Shown here: positions 9,046 to 17,398 of the stretch, in pieces
How the letters are laid out: each line of letters opens with the position of its first letter
Numbering within the stretch: position 1 is the first letter of the stretch
Source: Caballeronia grimmiae
GTDB taxonomy: Bacteria > Pseudomonadota > Gammaproteobacteria > Burkholderiales > Burkholderiaceae
DNA length: 55,761 nt
NCBI RefSeq assembly: GCF_000698555.1
Contig: NZ_JFHE01000039.1
Span: forward strand, 1-55,761
Direction of reading: 5' to 3'
The notes under the pieces: generated by a model
Seen by the model: only the letters and a program-made list of their open reading frames with translations
Database searches by the model: none
Told to the model about the DNA's origin: nothing
Position numbers and translations under genes: made by a program

Positions 9046-9057
9046 ATTGTCGACGAT
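9046..9057 (-). promoter_or_regulatory. Candidate GntR/FCD operator upstream of puuE
   Basis: ATTGTCGACGAT matches the ATTGT-NN-ACAAT dyad found in the promoter of the nearby GntR gene, with one mismatch. A TACACT hexamer at 9060-9065 (minus strand) immediately upstream could be a -10 element, which would put the dyad at the start of transcription. The assignment to the GntR protein is inference. Confidence 0.4.
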
Positions 9058-9111
9058 TCAGTGTAGCGAAAAGGCCCGCACGCGCCCATACAGCGGCGCA
9101 GATAGTGGCAA

Positions 9112-9846
9112 TCAGCGCGGACTGAAATCGGCGAGCACGCCGTCGTAGCGTTTTGCGAGCGGACGGGCGTAATCGCCGCGCTTTGCCGTATGCAGCTTGA
9201 GCGCGGCCAGCGCCTCCGCCCACTTGACCGCCGCCGTCACGCCTTCGACGACCGGTGCGCCGATCGCAGCCTCGACTTCGCGGCAGAACTCGGCCATCCC
9301 CGCGCAGCCGAGCACGATCGCGTCCGAGCCGTCTTCGTCGAGCGCGCGCCGACATTCGTCGATGATGGTCGCCCGCGCCGCCGATCCCGGCTCGTCGAGC
9401 TCCAGCACGGCGACGTTCGTCGCACGCACGTTCTTGCAGAAGCGCGACATGCCATAGCGCTCGGCCAGATGCCAGGCCATGCCGCAGGTGCGCCGCAGCG
9501 TCGTCACGACCGAGAACCCGGGCGCGATGACGCTCGCCGCGTGCATCGCCGCTTCCGCGATGCCGATTACCGGGCCGCGCGCCAGCTCGCGCGCCGCATA
9601 CAACGCCGGGTCGCCGAAGCACGCGATCACGTAGGCATCGACGCCCTGCCGCTCGCCCGCTTCCACTTCTGCGAGCAGACCGAGCGAGGCGAGCGCCTCG
9701 TCGTAATAGCCTTCGATGGACGGCGGGCCCATTGTCGGACTGACGGCGATGATTTCCGTGCCGGGCGCGGCGACTTCCCGGGCGCAGCGGGCCATCGAAT
9801 CGGTCATGCGCTGCGTCGTGTTCGGGTTGATGAGTTTGATGCGCAT
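9112..9846 (-). CDS. Aspartate/glutamate/hydantoin racemase family protein, probable allantoin racemase
   Basis: A 244-residue member of the Asp/Glu/hydantoin racemase superfamily. The N-terminal MRIKLINPNTTQRMTDSM block is typical of hydantoin and allantoin racemases. The two expected catalytic cysteines are present, in VIACFGDPAL and VLGCAGMAEF. In this setting the likely job is to interconvert R- and S-allantoin so that racemised allantoin can be consumed. It lies 24 bases downstream of the NCS1 transporter and 99 bases upstream of puuE. A ribosome-binding sequence (AAGGAGAC) precedes the ATG. The substrate is inferred from family and context. Confidence 0.85.
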   Translation of the reverse strand: MRIKLINPNTTQRMTDSMARCAREVAAPGTEIIAVSPTMGPPSIEGYYDEALASLGLLAEVEAGERQGVDAYVIACFGDPALYAARELARGPVIGIAEAAMHAASVIAPGFSVVTTLRRTCGMAWHLAERYGMSRFCKNVRATNVAVLELDEPGSAARATIIDECRRALDEDGSDAIVLGCAGMAEFCREVEAAIGAPVVEGVTAAVKWAEALAALKLHTAKRGDYARPLAKRYDGVLADFSPR

Positions 9847-9870
9847 TGCTGTCTCCTTGCTCTCTTCGTC

Positions 9871-11379
9871 TTACGCTGCGCGCTTGCGGTCCGCCAGCAC
9901 CCAGTAAAACACCGCACCCAGACCCGCGCCGATGAACCACGAGAAGTTCGCGGCGCCTTCCAGCGACGGCAGCATCACGCAAAGAATCGCGATGACGGCG
10001 GCCGGCAGGAGCGCCATCACCGCGCGGCGATTCACGCCCTTCGTGTACCAGTACCGGCCGCTTTCGGAGGTCGTATAGAGATCGTCCACCGCCAGCTTGC
10101 CGCGCTTGAACAGATAGAAGTCGACGATCAGCACGCCGTACAACGGCCCGATGAAGCTGCCCAGAATGTCGAGCGTGTAGTGAATCACGGCCGGATTGTT
10201 GAACAGATTCCACGGCGTGATGAAAATCGACGCGGTCGCGGCCAGCATGCCGCCCATGCGCCAGCTGATGAGACGCGGTGCGACGTTCGAGAAATCGAAA
10301 GCCGGCGACACGAAGTTGGCCACGATATTGATGCCGATGGTCGCGATGGTGAACGTCAGCGCGCCGAGAATCACCGCCGTCGGGTGATCGATGCGGCCCA
10401 CGGTTTCGACCGGATCGGTAATCAGTTGTCCGAACACCGGCAAGGTTGCAGCGGTCGTGATGACGGTCACGAGCGAGAACGCCAGGAAGTTGACCGGCAG
10501 GCCCCAGAAGTTGCCCCGCTTCACGCTGCGAAAGCTCTTGCAATAGCGCGAGAAGTCGCCGAAGTTCAGCATCGGCCCGGAGAAATAGGACACGACGAGC
10601 GAGATGGCGGTGATCATCACCGGCACGACTTCCATGCCGTGATACTTCACGCCGCCGAGATTCAAGCCGATATTGCCGATGCCCGCGCGCCACACCATAT
10701 AGCCAGCAAGAATGAACATCACGACATAGACGGCGGGACCGGCGAAGTCGATGAACTTCTTGATCATCTCCATGCCGCGCCAGAACACCACGGCCTGCAG
10801 TACCCACAGCAGCATGAAGCCGGCCCAGCCGAGCGCCGACAGCCCGACGAAGCCGAAGCGATGCACATCGGCATATGGCATGAGCGAAGGCACGAACTTC
10901 AGCACGACGATGACGAGCGCACTCGACGCCAGATACGTCTGAATGCCATACCACGCGACCGCGATCAATCCGCGAATCACAGCGGGAATGTTGGCGCCGA
11001 GCACGCCGAAGGTCGCGCGGCACGCGACCGGATACGGCACGCCCGCCACCTGGCTCGGCTTCGCGATCAGATTGCACAGCACGTTCACGAGCCCGATGCC
11101 GATCAGAAGCGACACGAGCACTTGCCAGCTCGTGAGACCCAGCGCGAAGAGACTGCCCGCGAACACATAGCCGCCGACGCTGTGCACGTCCGACATCCAG
11201 AACGCGAAGATGTTGTATGCACCCCAGGTCTGGTTCTTCAGGGGCGCGAGGTCTTCGTTATAGAGGCGATCGCTGTAGCCGGCGGGCATGCCGGTTTCAT
11301 GCGCGGGGGATTGTCCGTCGTACTGGTTCTCGTACGGCGGCAGCGCGGAACTGCCGGGCGTTGCACTGAACTGAGCCAT
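9871..11379 (-). CDS. NCS1-family nucleobase/allantoin:cation symporter
   Basis: A 502-residue inner-membrane protein with about twelve hydrophobic segments. The N-terminal LYNEDLAPLKNQTWGAYNIFAFW region and the following SVGGYVFAGSLF segment identify the NCS1 family (PucI/Mhp1/CodB-like), which takes up allantoin, hydantoins, purines or pyrimidines with Na+ or H+. Between the purine catabolic operon and the racemase, allantoin or a related ureide is the most likely cargo. AAGGAGAT precedes the ATG by about four bases. The substrate cannot be decided from sequence reading alone. Confidence 0.92.
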   Translation of the reverse strand: MAQFSATPGSSALPPYENQYDGQSPAHETGMPAGYSDRLYNEDLAPLKNQTWGAYNIFAFWMSDVHSVGGYVFAGSLFALGLTSWQVLVSLLIGIGLVNVLCNLIAKPSQVAGVPYPVACRATFGVLGANIPAVIRGLIAVAWYGIQTYLASSALVIVVLKFVPSLMPYADVHRFGFVGLSALGWAGFMLLWVLQAVVFWRGMEMIKKFIDFAGPAVYVVMFILAGYMVWRAGIGNIGLNLGGVKYHGMEVVPVMITAISLVVSYFSGPMLNFGDFSRYCKSFRSVKRGNFWGLPVNFLAFSLVTVITTAATLPVFGQLITDPVETVGRIDHPTAVILGALTFTIATIGINIVANFVSPAFDFSNVAPRLISWRMGGMLAATASIFITPWNLFNNPAVIHYTLDILGSFIGPLYGVLIVDFYLFKRGKLAVDDLYTTSESGRYWYTKGVNRRAVMALLPAAVIAILCVMLPSLEGAANFSWFIGAGLGAVFYWVLADRKRAA

Positions 11380-11696
11380 GACATCTCCTTGGATGGGCGG
11401 CTTGCGGAATGAAAAGCGGCAAAAGCTCGGACGACATGCGTCTATCGGATACCTTCTGCGGTCCGGGCAAGCGCCCGGACCACGCGCGGCATTCTTCGGA
11501 TTTGCTCAGGTCTCACGGCGTCGTGCCAAGAGCGAACGGGACTCGTGCCCGTTCGCCCGCCGATGGACGTTTTCATTGCACGCTCAGGCGAGCGTTTCGT
11601 TCAGTGCTGCGCATGCTGCGTGTGCCGCGCATGCGTCTCTCCACGCGCTCTGCTTGCGAGCGCGGCCTCCGGTGAGTTATGTCTTGCTACAACGCG
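11380..11696. other. Intergenic region, GntR regulator / NCS1 transporter
   Basis: Bases between two minus-strand genes. The short frames here have no recognisable products. It must contain the transporter promoter unless the genes are co-transcribed from the GntR promoter. No perfect copy of the ATTGT-NN-ACAAT dyad or terminator-like hairpin was found. Confidence 0.4.
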
Positions 11697-12431
11697 TCAC
11701 GCGCCGAACGCTTTCTCGCGTTCGCCGGCACGTGCGAATACTTCCTTCAGATCGACGGCGCCGCGCGCGGGCCGCTCGAGCATCTTCAGTTCGACATCGC
11801 GCAGATGCTGCGCCATCAATGCGGCCGCTTTGGCGGCGTCGCCGGCATCGAGTGCGGCGAGAATCGCTTCGTGGTCCTCGAAGGAACACGAACTCCTGCC
11901 GAGCGATTCGTACAGCGCCGAAATCAGCGTCGAGCGCGCGACCAGTCCGGCGAGGCAATCGCATAGCACCGTGTTGCCGGTGAGCGCCGCGAGTTCCGTA
12001 TGGAAGTCGCCTGACAGCCGAATCCACGCGGAAAAGTCGTGGTTCTCGAATGCGCGCCGTTCGCGCCCGATCGTCGCGCTGATCGATTTGAGCCGGCGCG
12101 TGCCGTGCCCCTTCCCGATCCGTTCGACGACTGCCAGTTCGATGATGCGGCGCATTTCGAACACTTCATGCACTTCCTGCAAAGACGGACTTGCGACGAA
12201 CGCGCCGCGATTCGGTTCGAGGTCGACGAGCCGTTCGTTCGCCAGTTGCGCGAGCGCCTGACGGACCGGACCACGCTTCACATCGAACACTTCGCACAAC
12301 TGCGCTTCCGTCAGCTTCGCACCGGGCGCGAGGCGATGCTCGAGGATCGCGGCGCGGATGCTCTCGGCGATCGACTCGGCATTGCCACCGGCTAAAGCAT
12401 TCGATGCAGCACTCGGTTTAGTGTCGGACAT
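11697..12431 (-). CDS. GntR-family transcriptional regulator, FCD subfamily
   Basis: A 244-residue protein with an N-terminal winged helix (residues about 18-85; LTEAQLCEVFDVKRGPVRQAL is the recognition region) and a C-terminal all-helical FCD ligand domain (about 95-225). FCD regulators usually repress catabolic operons and release DNA on binding a carboxylate or ureide. It lies upstream of, and on the same strand as, the allantoin transporter, racemase and puuE operon, so it is the natural candidate regulator for them. Its promoter carries a 12-bp dyad over the -35 box, which suggests autorepression. Confidence 0.9.
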   Translation of the reverse strand: MSDTKPSAASNALAGGNAESIAESIRAAILEHRLAPGAKLTEAQLCEVFDVKRGPVRQALAQLANERLVDLEPNRGAFVASPSLQEVHEVFEMRRIIELAVVERIGKGHGTRRLKSISATIGRERRAFENHDFSAWIRLSGDFHTELAALTGNTVLCDCLAGLVARSTLISALYESLGRSSCSFEDHEAILAALDAGDAAKAAALMAQHLRDVELKMLERPARGAVDLKEVFARAGEREKAFGA

Positions 12432-12455
12432 GATGTGCTCGCTTGCATGTTAAGC

Positions 12456-12487
12456 ATCTTAGAATCGACATAAAGATTGTCAACAAT
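12456..12487 (-). promoter_or_regulatory. GntR gene promoter with overlapping dyad
   Basis: On the minus strand a consensus -35 TTGACA (12483-12478) is separated by 16 bases from TAAGAT (12461-12456). The perfect inverted repeat ATTGT-CA-ACAAT at 12476-12487 covers the -35 box. The dyad resembles the TTGTATACAA-type operators known for several FCD-type GntR regulators. A second perfect palindrome, TTGTCGACAA, lies at 12606-12615 further upstream. Confidence 0.6.
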
Positions 12488-12695
12488 TCAATTTGATTTT
12501 TGAGTGCGGGATGTTGTTTGGGGCAGCACGATCTCGCTTCAACGCCTTTATCGACGGCCTTCCCGCTGGATTCCATAAACCTTTGTCAGCATTGCCGGCA
12601 CTTTTTTGTCGACAATAATTTTGCCGCCTCGACGGTCGTGCTGTCCGTGGCGATTGAATAAAAAGACCGTTAGTTGCACGATGACGATCAAAGAA

Positions 12696-12716
12696 AGGCG
12701 CTCACGCAGAGCGCCT
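12696..12716 (-). terminator. Terminator after ldcA
   Basis: An 8-bp perfect stem (AGGCGCTC / GAGCGCCT) with a five-base loop, followed on the minus strand by TTCTTTG. It lies 11 bases beyond the ldcA stop codon. Confidence 0.75.
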
Positions 12717-12727
12717 CGTGCAAACCG

Positions 12728-13648
12728 TCAAACCAGATGGGGATAGTCGCTCATCGTCAGCTTGAAGCCGCGCTCAGTCGACACGAGATGCGCCGTCGCA
12801 CCGAAGGGTAGCGTCAGCAGGTTCTCGACATGTCCGAATTGCAAACCGGTCACGAACGGCACGCCGGTGACCGCCCTCACCTGCTCGATCATCGCCTCCA
12901 GTGTGTAGCCGTTGTCGTACTCCGAAAGCCGGCCGCCTGAGAATTCACCCATCACGACTGCCTGTTGCCGTCCGAGCACGCCCGCCTGATGAAGCTGATA
13001 GATCATCCGTTCGATGCGAAACGGATGCTCGTTCACATCCTCGATGAAGAGAATGCCGCCATCGACAGGCGGCAGGTACGGCGTGCCAACCAGCGCCGCG
13101 AGCATCGCGAGATTGCCGCCCCATAACATGCCGGTCACGTCGACGGACTGGCGCTGCGGCGTGTGGCTCGTCACGGTGAAATTCGGACGCGAGATCGCGT
13201 GCCAGAAGTTGTGCATGGTGAACGTGCTGACGTTCTCCGCGCCGAAATCGCCGGCGAACATCGGGCCGCCAAAGCTTTTCACGGCGGCCCGGGCGTACAG
13301 GGCGCACTGGATCGCCGTGAAATCGCTGTGACCGACGAGCGCGACGGGCTGATCGGCGAGCCGTCGCAGACCGTCGTAATCGAGGCCGTGCAGGATGCGC
13401 GATGCGCCGTATCCGCCGCGCACGGCGAGGACGATATCCGGCAGCCGCCGCGACGGGTCCGCGAGGCGGTTCAGATCGGCAGCGCGTTCGCTGTCGGTGC
13501 CGCCGAAGCGCTGGAAGCGCCGGCGCGTCGCTTCGACGTTCTCCACGCGATGCCCCTGCGCCCGCAATCGCCCGATGCCCCGCTCCACGGCTGCCGGATC
13601 CTGCGGATAACCAGAAGGCGCGACGAGATCGATGGTGCGTGATTTCAC
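12728..13648 (-). CDS. ldcA: Muramoyltetrapeptide LD-carboxypeptidase
   Basis: A serine peptidase of family S66, about 306 residues, which removes the terminal D-Ala from murein tetrapeptides during peptidoglycan recycling in the cytoplasm. The VAPSG start, the nucleophile region VALVGHSDFTAIQ, the LWGGNLAMLAALVGTPY block and FIEDVNEHPFRIERM fit LdcA. The start is taken as GTG (KSRTIDLVAPSGYP), where family similarity begins; the frame stays open upstream into tadA. No good ribosome binding site is visible, and with only five bases from the tadA stop it is probably translationally coupled. It ends at a strong terminator. Confidence 0.92.
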   Translation of the reverse strand: MKSRTIDLVAPSGYPQDPAAVERGIGRLRAQGHRVENVEATRRRFQRFGGTDSERAADLNRLADPSRRLPDIVLAVRGGYGASRILHGLDYDGLRRLADQPVALVGHSDFTAIQCALYARAAVKSFGGPMFAGDFGAENVSTFTMHNFWHAISRPNFTVTSHTPQRQSVDVTGMLWGGNLAMLAALVGTPYLPPVDGGILFIEDVNEHPFRIERMIYQLHQAGVLGRQQAVVMGEFSGGRLSEYDNGYTLEAMIEQVRAVTGVPFVTGLQFGHVENLLTLPFGATAHLVSTERGFKLTMSDYPHLV

Positions 13649-13653
13649 GGTTT

Positions 13654-14232
13654 TTATGGTGTGTTGGTGAGTGATGCCTGGGCCTCGTGCGCCTGACGCG
13701 CGGCACGCTCCTCGCGTGCGAGGCGGCGGCGTTCGGCGAAGAAATTCTTGAGCGCATGACCGCATTCGTCGGCGAGCACGCCGCCAGTCACGCTCGTGTG
13801 ATGATTGAGCTGCTCGTTCGCGAACATGTCGACGACACTGCCGCACGCGCCCGTTTTCGGGTCCGCCGCGCCGAACACCACCCGCGCGATGCGTGCATGC
13901 ATGATCGCGCCGGCGCACATCAGGCAAGGCTCGAGCGTCACGTACAATTCGCAGCCGGGCAAGCGGTAATTCTGAAGCGTCCGGGCCGCTTCGCGCAGCG
14001 CGGCCATTTCGGCGTGCGCGGAGGGATCGTGACCGCCGATCGGATGATTGAATCCGGTCGCAATGACGTCTTCGCCCAGCACGATGACCGCGCCGACCGG
14101 CACTTCGCCCGCGCGGCGCGCTTCGTCGGCGGCGCGTTGCGCCAGCGCCATGAACCGGCGGTCGCGCTCGCTCGCGGGATCGGCGGCCGTATCGGCCCTA
14201 TCGGCCGTATCGGGCGTGGGAATGACCGTCAA
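13654..14232 (-). CDS. tadA: tRNA adenosine(34) deaminase
   Basis: A 192-residue zinc deaminase that forms inosine at the wobble position of tRNA-Arg(ACG). The zinc and catalytic residues are seen in H73-A-E75 and P102-C103-L-M-C106, followed by the family block ARIARVVFGAADPKTGACGS. It has a longer N-terminal tail (about 25 residues rich in Asp/Ala) and a basic C-terminal tail compared with the E. coli enzyme. Its start overlaps the stop of the upstream DUF1992 gene as ATGA, and ldcA follows after five bases, so the three form one unit. Confidence 0.95.
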   Translation of the reverse strand: MTVIPTPDTADRADTAADPASERDRRFMALAQRAADEARRAGEVPVGAVIVLGEDVIATGFNHPIGGHDPSAHAEMAALREAARTLQNYRLPGCELYVTLEPCLMCAGAIMHARIARVVFGAADPKTGACGSVVDMFANEQLNHHTSVTGGVLADECGHALKNFFAERRRLAREERAARQAHEAQASLTNTP

Positions 14233-14627
14233 GATTCCTTCGACTCCGTCTCGCCCTGTGCCGCGGCGCGCTCGGAAAGCCGCTCGGCGATGCGCCGGCG
14301 ATATTCATGCGGCACGCAGCCGCCGCCGCGCAGCGATTCGATCGCCATGTCGAGCGCGAGCATCTTCACCTGAATTCGGCAGCGGGCGGCGGGATCGGTC
14401 ACCTTGTCCAGTTCATCCTGGAGACCGCGCAGCGCGCGGAGTTGTTCGACGGCGGGCGGGACAAAACCCGCGTTCTTAACAATTCGATTGGCGACGCGCA
14501 CTTCCTCGGGCACGAGGAGATCGTCGTCGAGCTGTTGCGGAGCGCCTGCGCCGGGCAAGTCATTGAACTCGCCGCGAGCCGCAGCTTCGTTGATCCGCTG
14601 TTCGACTAAAGCATCTAGCAATTTCAT
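14229..14627 (-). CDS. DUF1992 (DnaJ-related) domain protein
   Basis: A 132-residue protein whose first 70 residues carry the DUF1992 pattern (LVEQRINEAAARGEFNDLPGAGAPQ with GxPL-like spacing). In other organisms this domain is found alone or attached to DnaJ homologues; its biochemical role is not established. The C-terminal half is basic and helical. It is the first gene of the unit with tadA and ldcA and overlaps tadA by four bases. A TAGAAT hexamer (minus strand, 14766-14761) could be its -10 box. Confidence 0.85.
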   Translation of the reverse strand: MKLLDALVEQRINEAAARGEFNDLPGAGAPQQLDDDLLVPEEVRVANRIVKNAGFVPPAVEQLRALRGLQDELDKVTDPAARCRIQVKMLALDMAIESLRGGGCVPHEYRRRIAERLSERAAAQGETESKES

Positions 14628-14848
14628 CGGGGATTTCGACCGGCTTTCATCCGATACGGGTGCGGTCTGTCGCGATTTGCGTGGTTAGCCTGAAGTCGGA
14701 CGGCAGCCGGAATGACGCGTTCGCGCGTTGTTCGGCACATCTCGACAATCCATTTCGTATTCTAACAGTGGCCGCCTGTTGCCATCGGCGTCGCGCACGG
14801 GCGTTCGACGCGTCTACATTTTGCGCAAAACGGCGGTTGCAAGTTGCT

Positions 14849-15586
14849 TCAGCCGCGCCTATAGCCTTCGGTTGCCTCCAGCAGCCGGCGCGTGTACTCG
14901 TGCTTCACGTCACGCGCCCTCACCGCTTCGATGCCGGCCTGCTCGACGACTTCCCCATTGCGCATCACCGCGACCCGCTGGCATAGGAAACCGACGACCG
15001 CGAGGTTATGGCTCACCACGATCATCGTGAGCTTGCGATCGTCGCGAAGGCGCCGCAGCAGGTTGAGGATTTCAGCCTGCACGGACACATCGAGCGCAGA
15101 GGTCGGCTCGTCCAGCAACAAGACGCGCGGCTCGACGATCAGCGCGCGCGCAATCGACACGCGCTGCCGCTGCCCGCCCGACAGTTGATGCGGATACCGG
15201 AAGCGATACGCCGGCCCCAGTCCGACTTCGGCGAGCGCATCGATAATGCGCGCGTCCTGCTCGCCGATGCCGTTGATCGCGAGCGGCTCGCGCAGCGTCC
15301 TGTCGACCGTGAAGCGCGGATGCAGCGAACCATACGGGTCCTGAAACACCATCTGCACGTCGCGCACCGGACGGCGCCGCGCGTCTTCACCGTCGATGCG
15401 CATGGCGCCCCCCGCCAGCGGCACGAGACCGGCGAGCGCGCGCAGCAGCGTCGACTTTCCGCTGCCCGATTCACCGACGAGCGCGAATACTTCGCCATCC
15501 TGAACTTGCAGCGATACGTCGCGCACCGCATCGACGTGACCGGTCCGGGTCTTGAAACGGATCTGCGCGCGGTCGATGTCGATCAT
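14849..15586 (-). CDS. ddpF: Dipeptide ABC transporter ATP-binding protein (DdpF-like)
   Basis: A 245-residue nucleotide-binding protein with Walker A GESGSGKST, ABC signature LSGGQRQRVS and Walker B VLLLDEPTSALD, of the Dpp/Opp type. It is shorter than most DppF proteins because it ends soon after the EYTRRLLEA block. The start MIDIDRAQ is chosen because it overlaps the preceding ddpD stop as ATGA; a longer frame upstream overlaps ddpD. It is the last gene of ddpX-A-B-C-D-F and supplies one of the two ATPases of the importer. The name follows gene order and the adjacent VanX-like peptidase, not direct evidence of substrate. Confidence 0.85.
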   Translation of the reverse strand: MIDIDRAQIRFKTRTGHVDAVRDVSLQVQDGEVFALVGESGSGKSTLLRALAGLVPLAGGAMRIDGEDARRRPVRDVQMVFQDPYGSLHPRFTVDRTLREPLAINGIGEQDARIIDALAEVGLGPAYRFRYPHQLSGGQRQRVSIARALIVEPRVLLLDEPTSALDVSVQAEILNLLRRLRDDRKLTMIVVSHNLAVVGFLCQRVAVMRNGEVVEQAGIEAVRARDVKHEYTRRLLEATEGYRRG

Positions 15587-16440
15587 CGCGTGGTGTCCGT
15601 GAGCCACGCCGGATCACGCCGCAAGGTCGGCAATTCGGCGGGCGGATTCGTGAGCGGCGGATTGGCCGCGAGCAGCCCGCGCGTGTACGGATGACGCGCA
15701 TTCGCAAGATCCCGCGCGGCGCACGTTTCGACGACGCGGCCGCCGTACATCACCGCGACGCGATCGCAGAAGGACATCACGAGCGGCAGATCATGGCTGA
15801 TGAACACGAGCCCCGTGTGATGGCGCTCGATCATCTCGTCGAGCACGGCGAGCACTTGCATCGACACGAGCACATCGAGTGCGCTCGTCGGCTCGTCGGC
15901 GATCAGGAGGCGCGGCCCGGCGCTGACCATCATCGCGATCATCACGCGCTGCCCCATGCCGCCGGAAAGCTCGTGCGGATACGCGTCGGCCACGCGCTCC
16001 AGATCGCGGATATGCACGGCCGCAAGCAAGTCGACGATGCGAGCGCGCATCGCCCGCCTGCCGAGCCGCTCGCCCTGCCGCGCGATGGTCTCGCGCATCT
16101 GCTGCGCGACGGTCATCACCGGATTGAGCGAGTACTTCGGGTCTTGCAGGATCATGCTCATCTGCGTGCCGCACAGGCGTCTGCGCTGCCTGGGCGTCAT
16201 CGCGAGCAGATCGTGGCCGTCGAAGCGCAACGCCTTCGCTGACCATCGCGCTTCGGGCGGCAGGAGGCCGAGCAGCGCGCGCCCGGTGAGCGACTTTCCC
16301 GAACCCGATTCTCCGACGATGCCGAGCCGCTCGCCGCGACGCAGCGTCAGCGAGACACCGCGCACGGCCGGCGTGAGCGCGCCGTCGTGACCCGCGAAGG
16401 CCACTTCAAGTCCGTCGATTTCAACGAGCGGCGTGTCCAT
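15583..16440 (-). CDS. ddpD: Dipeptide ABC transporter ATP-binding protein (DdpD-like)
   Basis: A 285-residue Opp/Dpp-type ATPase with Walker A GESGSGKSL, signature LSGGMGQRVMIAMMV and Walker B LLIADEPTSALDV. The C-terminal HPYTRGLLAANPP segment belongs to the oligopeptide/dipeptide transporter C-terminal domain, which is often involved in Fe-S binding or dimer contacts, although no cysteine cluster is seen here. The start MDTPLVEI follows a GGAAA sequence and lies one base beyond the ddpC stop; an in-frame ATG 12 bases earlier is an alternative. It overlaps ddpF by four bases. Confidence 0.86.
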   Translation of the reverse strand: MDTPLVEIDGLEVAFAGHDGALTPAVRGVSLTLRRGERLGIVGESGSGKSLTGRALLGLLPPEARWSAKALRFDGHDLLAMTPRQRRRLCGTQMSMILQDPKYSLNPVMTVAQQMRETIARQGERLGRRAMRARIVDLLAAVHIRDLERVADAYPHELSGGMGQRVMIAMMVSAGPRLLIADEPTSALDVLVSMQVLAVLDEMIERHHTGLVFISHDLPLVMSFCDRVAVMYGGRVVETCAARDLANARHPYTRGLLAANPPLTNPPAELPTLRRDPAWLTDTTR

Positions 16441-16441
16441 G

Positions 16442-17380
16442 TCAGTTTCCATGACGCGGATCGAACACATCGCGCAGACCGTCGCCGAGCAGATTGAACG
16501 CGAGGCTGACCGCGAGAATCGCGAGACCGGGGATCGTCGCGACCCACCAGGCATCGAGCAGCACGTTGCGGCCCGAGGCCACCATATAACCCCACTCGGG
16601 GCTCGGCGGCTGCGCGCCCAGTCCGAGAAAGCCGAGTCCCGCGACGGCGAGGATGATGCCCGCCATGTCGAGCGTCGCGCGCACGATCACCGACGACGAA
16701 CACAGCGGCACGATATACCGCAGCAGAATCCGCGTATGCGATGCACCCGCGAGCCGCGCGGCGTGGATGAAGTCCGCGCCCGCCAGCCGCAGCGATTCGG
16801 CGCGGGCGAGCCGCGCGTAAGGCGGCCAAGCGGTGATCGAGATCGCGATGACCGCGTTCAGCACGCCCGGCCCCAGCGCCGCCGCGAACGCAAGCGCGAG
16901 CACGATCTTCGGGAACGCGAGCGCGACATCGGTCAGGCGCATGAGCACGGTATCGACGAAACCGCCGCAGTAGCCCGCGACGGTCCCGATCAGCAGGCCC
17001 ACGGGCACCACCAGCACGACGACCAGCATCGCGATGCACAGCGTGAGCCGCGCGCCGTGCACGAGCCTCGACAGGATGTCGCGGCCAAGCTGATCCGTGC
17101 CGAGCCAGTGCGCGGCGTTCGGCGGCGTAAGACGTTCGGCCAGCACCTGACGTAACGGGTCTTGCGTGACCAGCAGCGGCCCGAACGCCGCCGCCGCGAC
17201 GAGCAGCAGCAGAATCAGAAGCCCGAGCATGCTGAGCGGATTCGACGCAAACCGCCGCCACCGCCGATACGCGCGGCCAAGCGCCGCCTGCCGCGGCGAC
17301 GCGGGGGTATCGGTCAGAAGCCATGCGCGCCATCGCATCGGCGAAGGCTTCATCGGCGTGCGGCCGGCTGGCGTGTGCAT
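16442..17380 (-). CDS. ddpC: Dipeptide ABC transporter permease (DppC/DdpC-like)
   Basis: A 312-residue inner-membrane permease. One hydrophobic segment near residues 48-70 precedes a periplasmic loop and the binding-protein-dependent permease domain with about five more segments. The LGTDQLGRDILSRLVHGARLTL block is the standard DppC/OppC signature, and the EAA-like coupling loop (ARAESLRLAGADFIHAARLAG) contacts the ATPases. GGAGG lies about ten bases before the ATG. It sits 18 bases downstream of ddpB and pairs with it to form the pore. Confidence 0.9.
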   Translation of the reverse strand: MHTPAGRTPMKPSPMRWRAWLLTDTPASPRQAALGRAYRRWRRFASNPLSMLGLLILLLLVAAAAFGPLLVTQDPLRQVLAERLTPPNAAHWLGTDQLGRDILSRLVHGARLTLCIAMLVVVLVVPVGLLIGTVAGYCGGFVDTVLMRLTDVALAFPKIVLALAFAAALGPGVLNAVIAISITAWPPYARLARAESLRLAGADFIHAARLAGASHTRILLRYIVPLCSSSVIVRATLDMAGIILAVAGLGFLGLGAQPPSPEWGYMVASGRNVLLDAWWVATIPGLAILAVSLAFNLLGDGLRDVFDPRHGN

Positions 17381-17398
17381 GCGACAACGTCCTCCATG

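Noticed and set aside
9190..11412. A 740-codon + strand frame antisense to the racemase and NCS1 transporter genes.
   Set aside because: Its composition (His/Arg/Asp-rich) is that of an antisense frame; the transporter on the other strand has membrane segments and family motifs.
11380..11696. Possible small gene between the GntR regulator and the NCS1 transporter.
   Set aside because: The short frames have no ribosome binding site and no recognisable product, and they extend into or overlap flanking genes.
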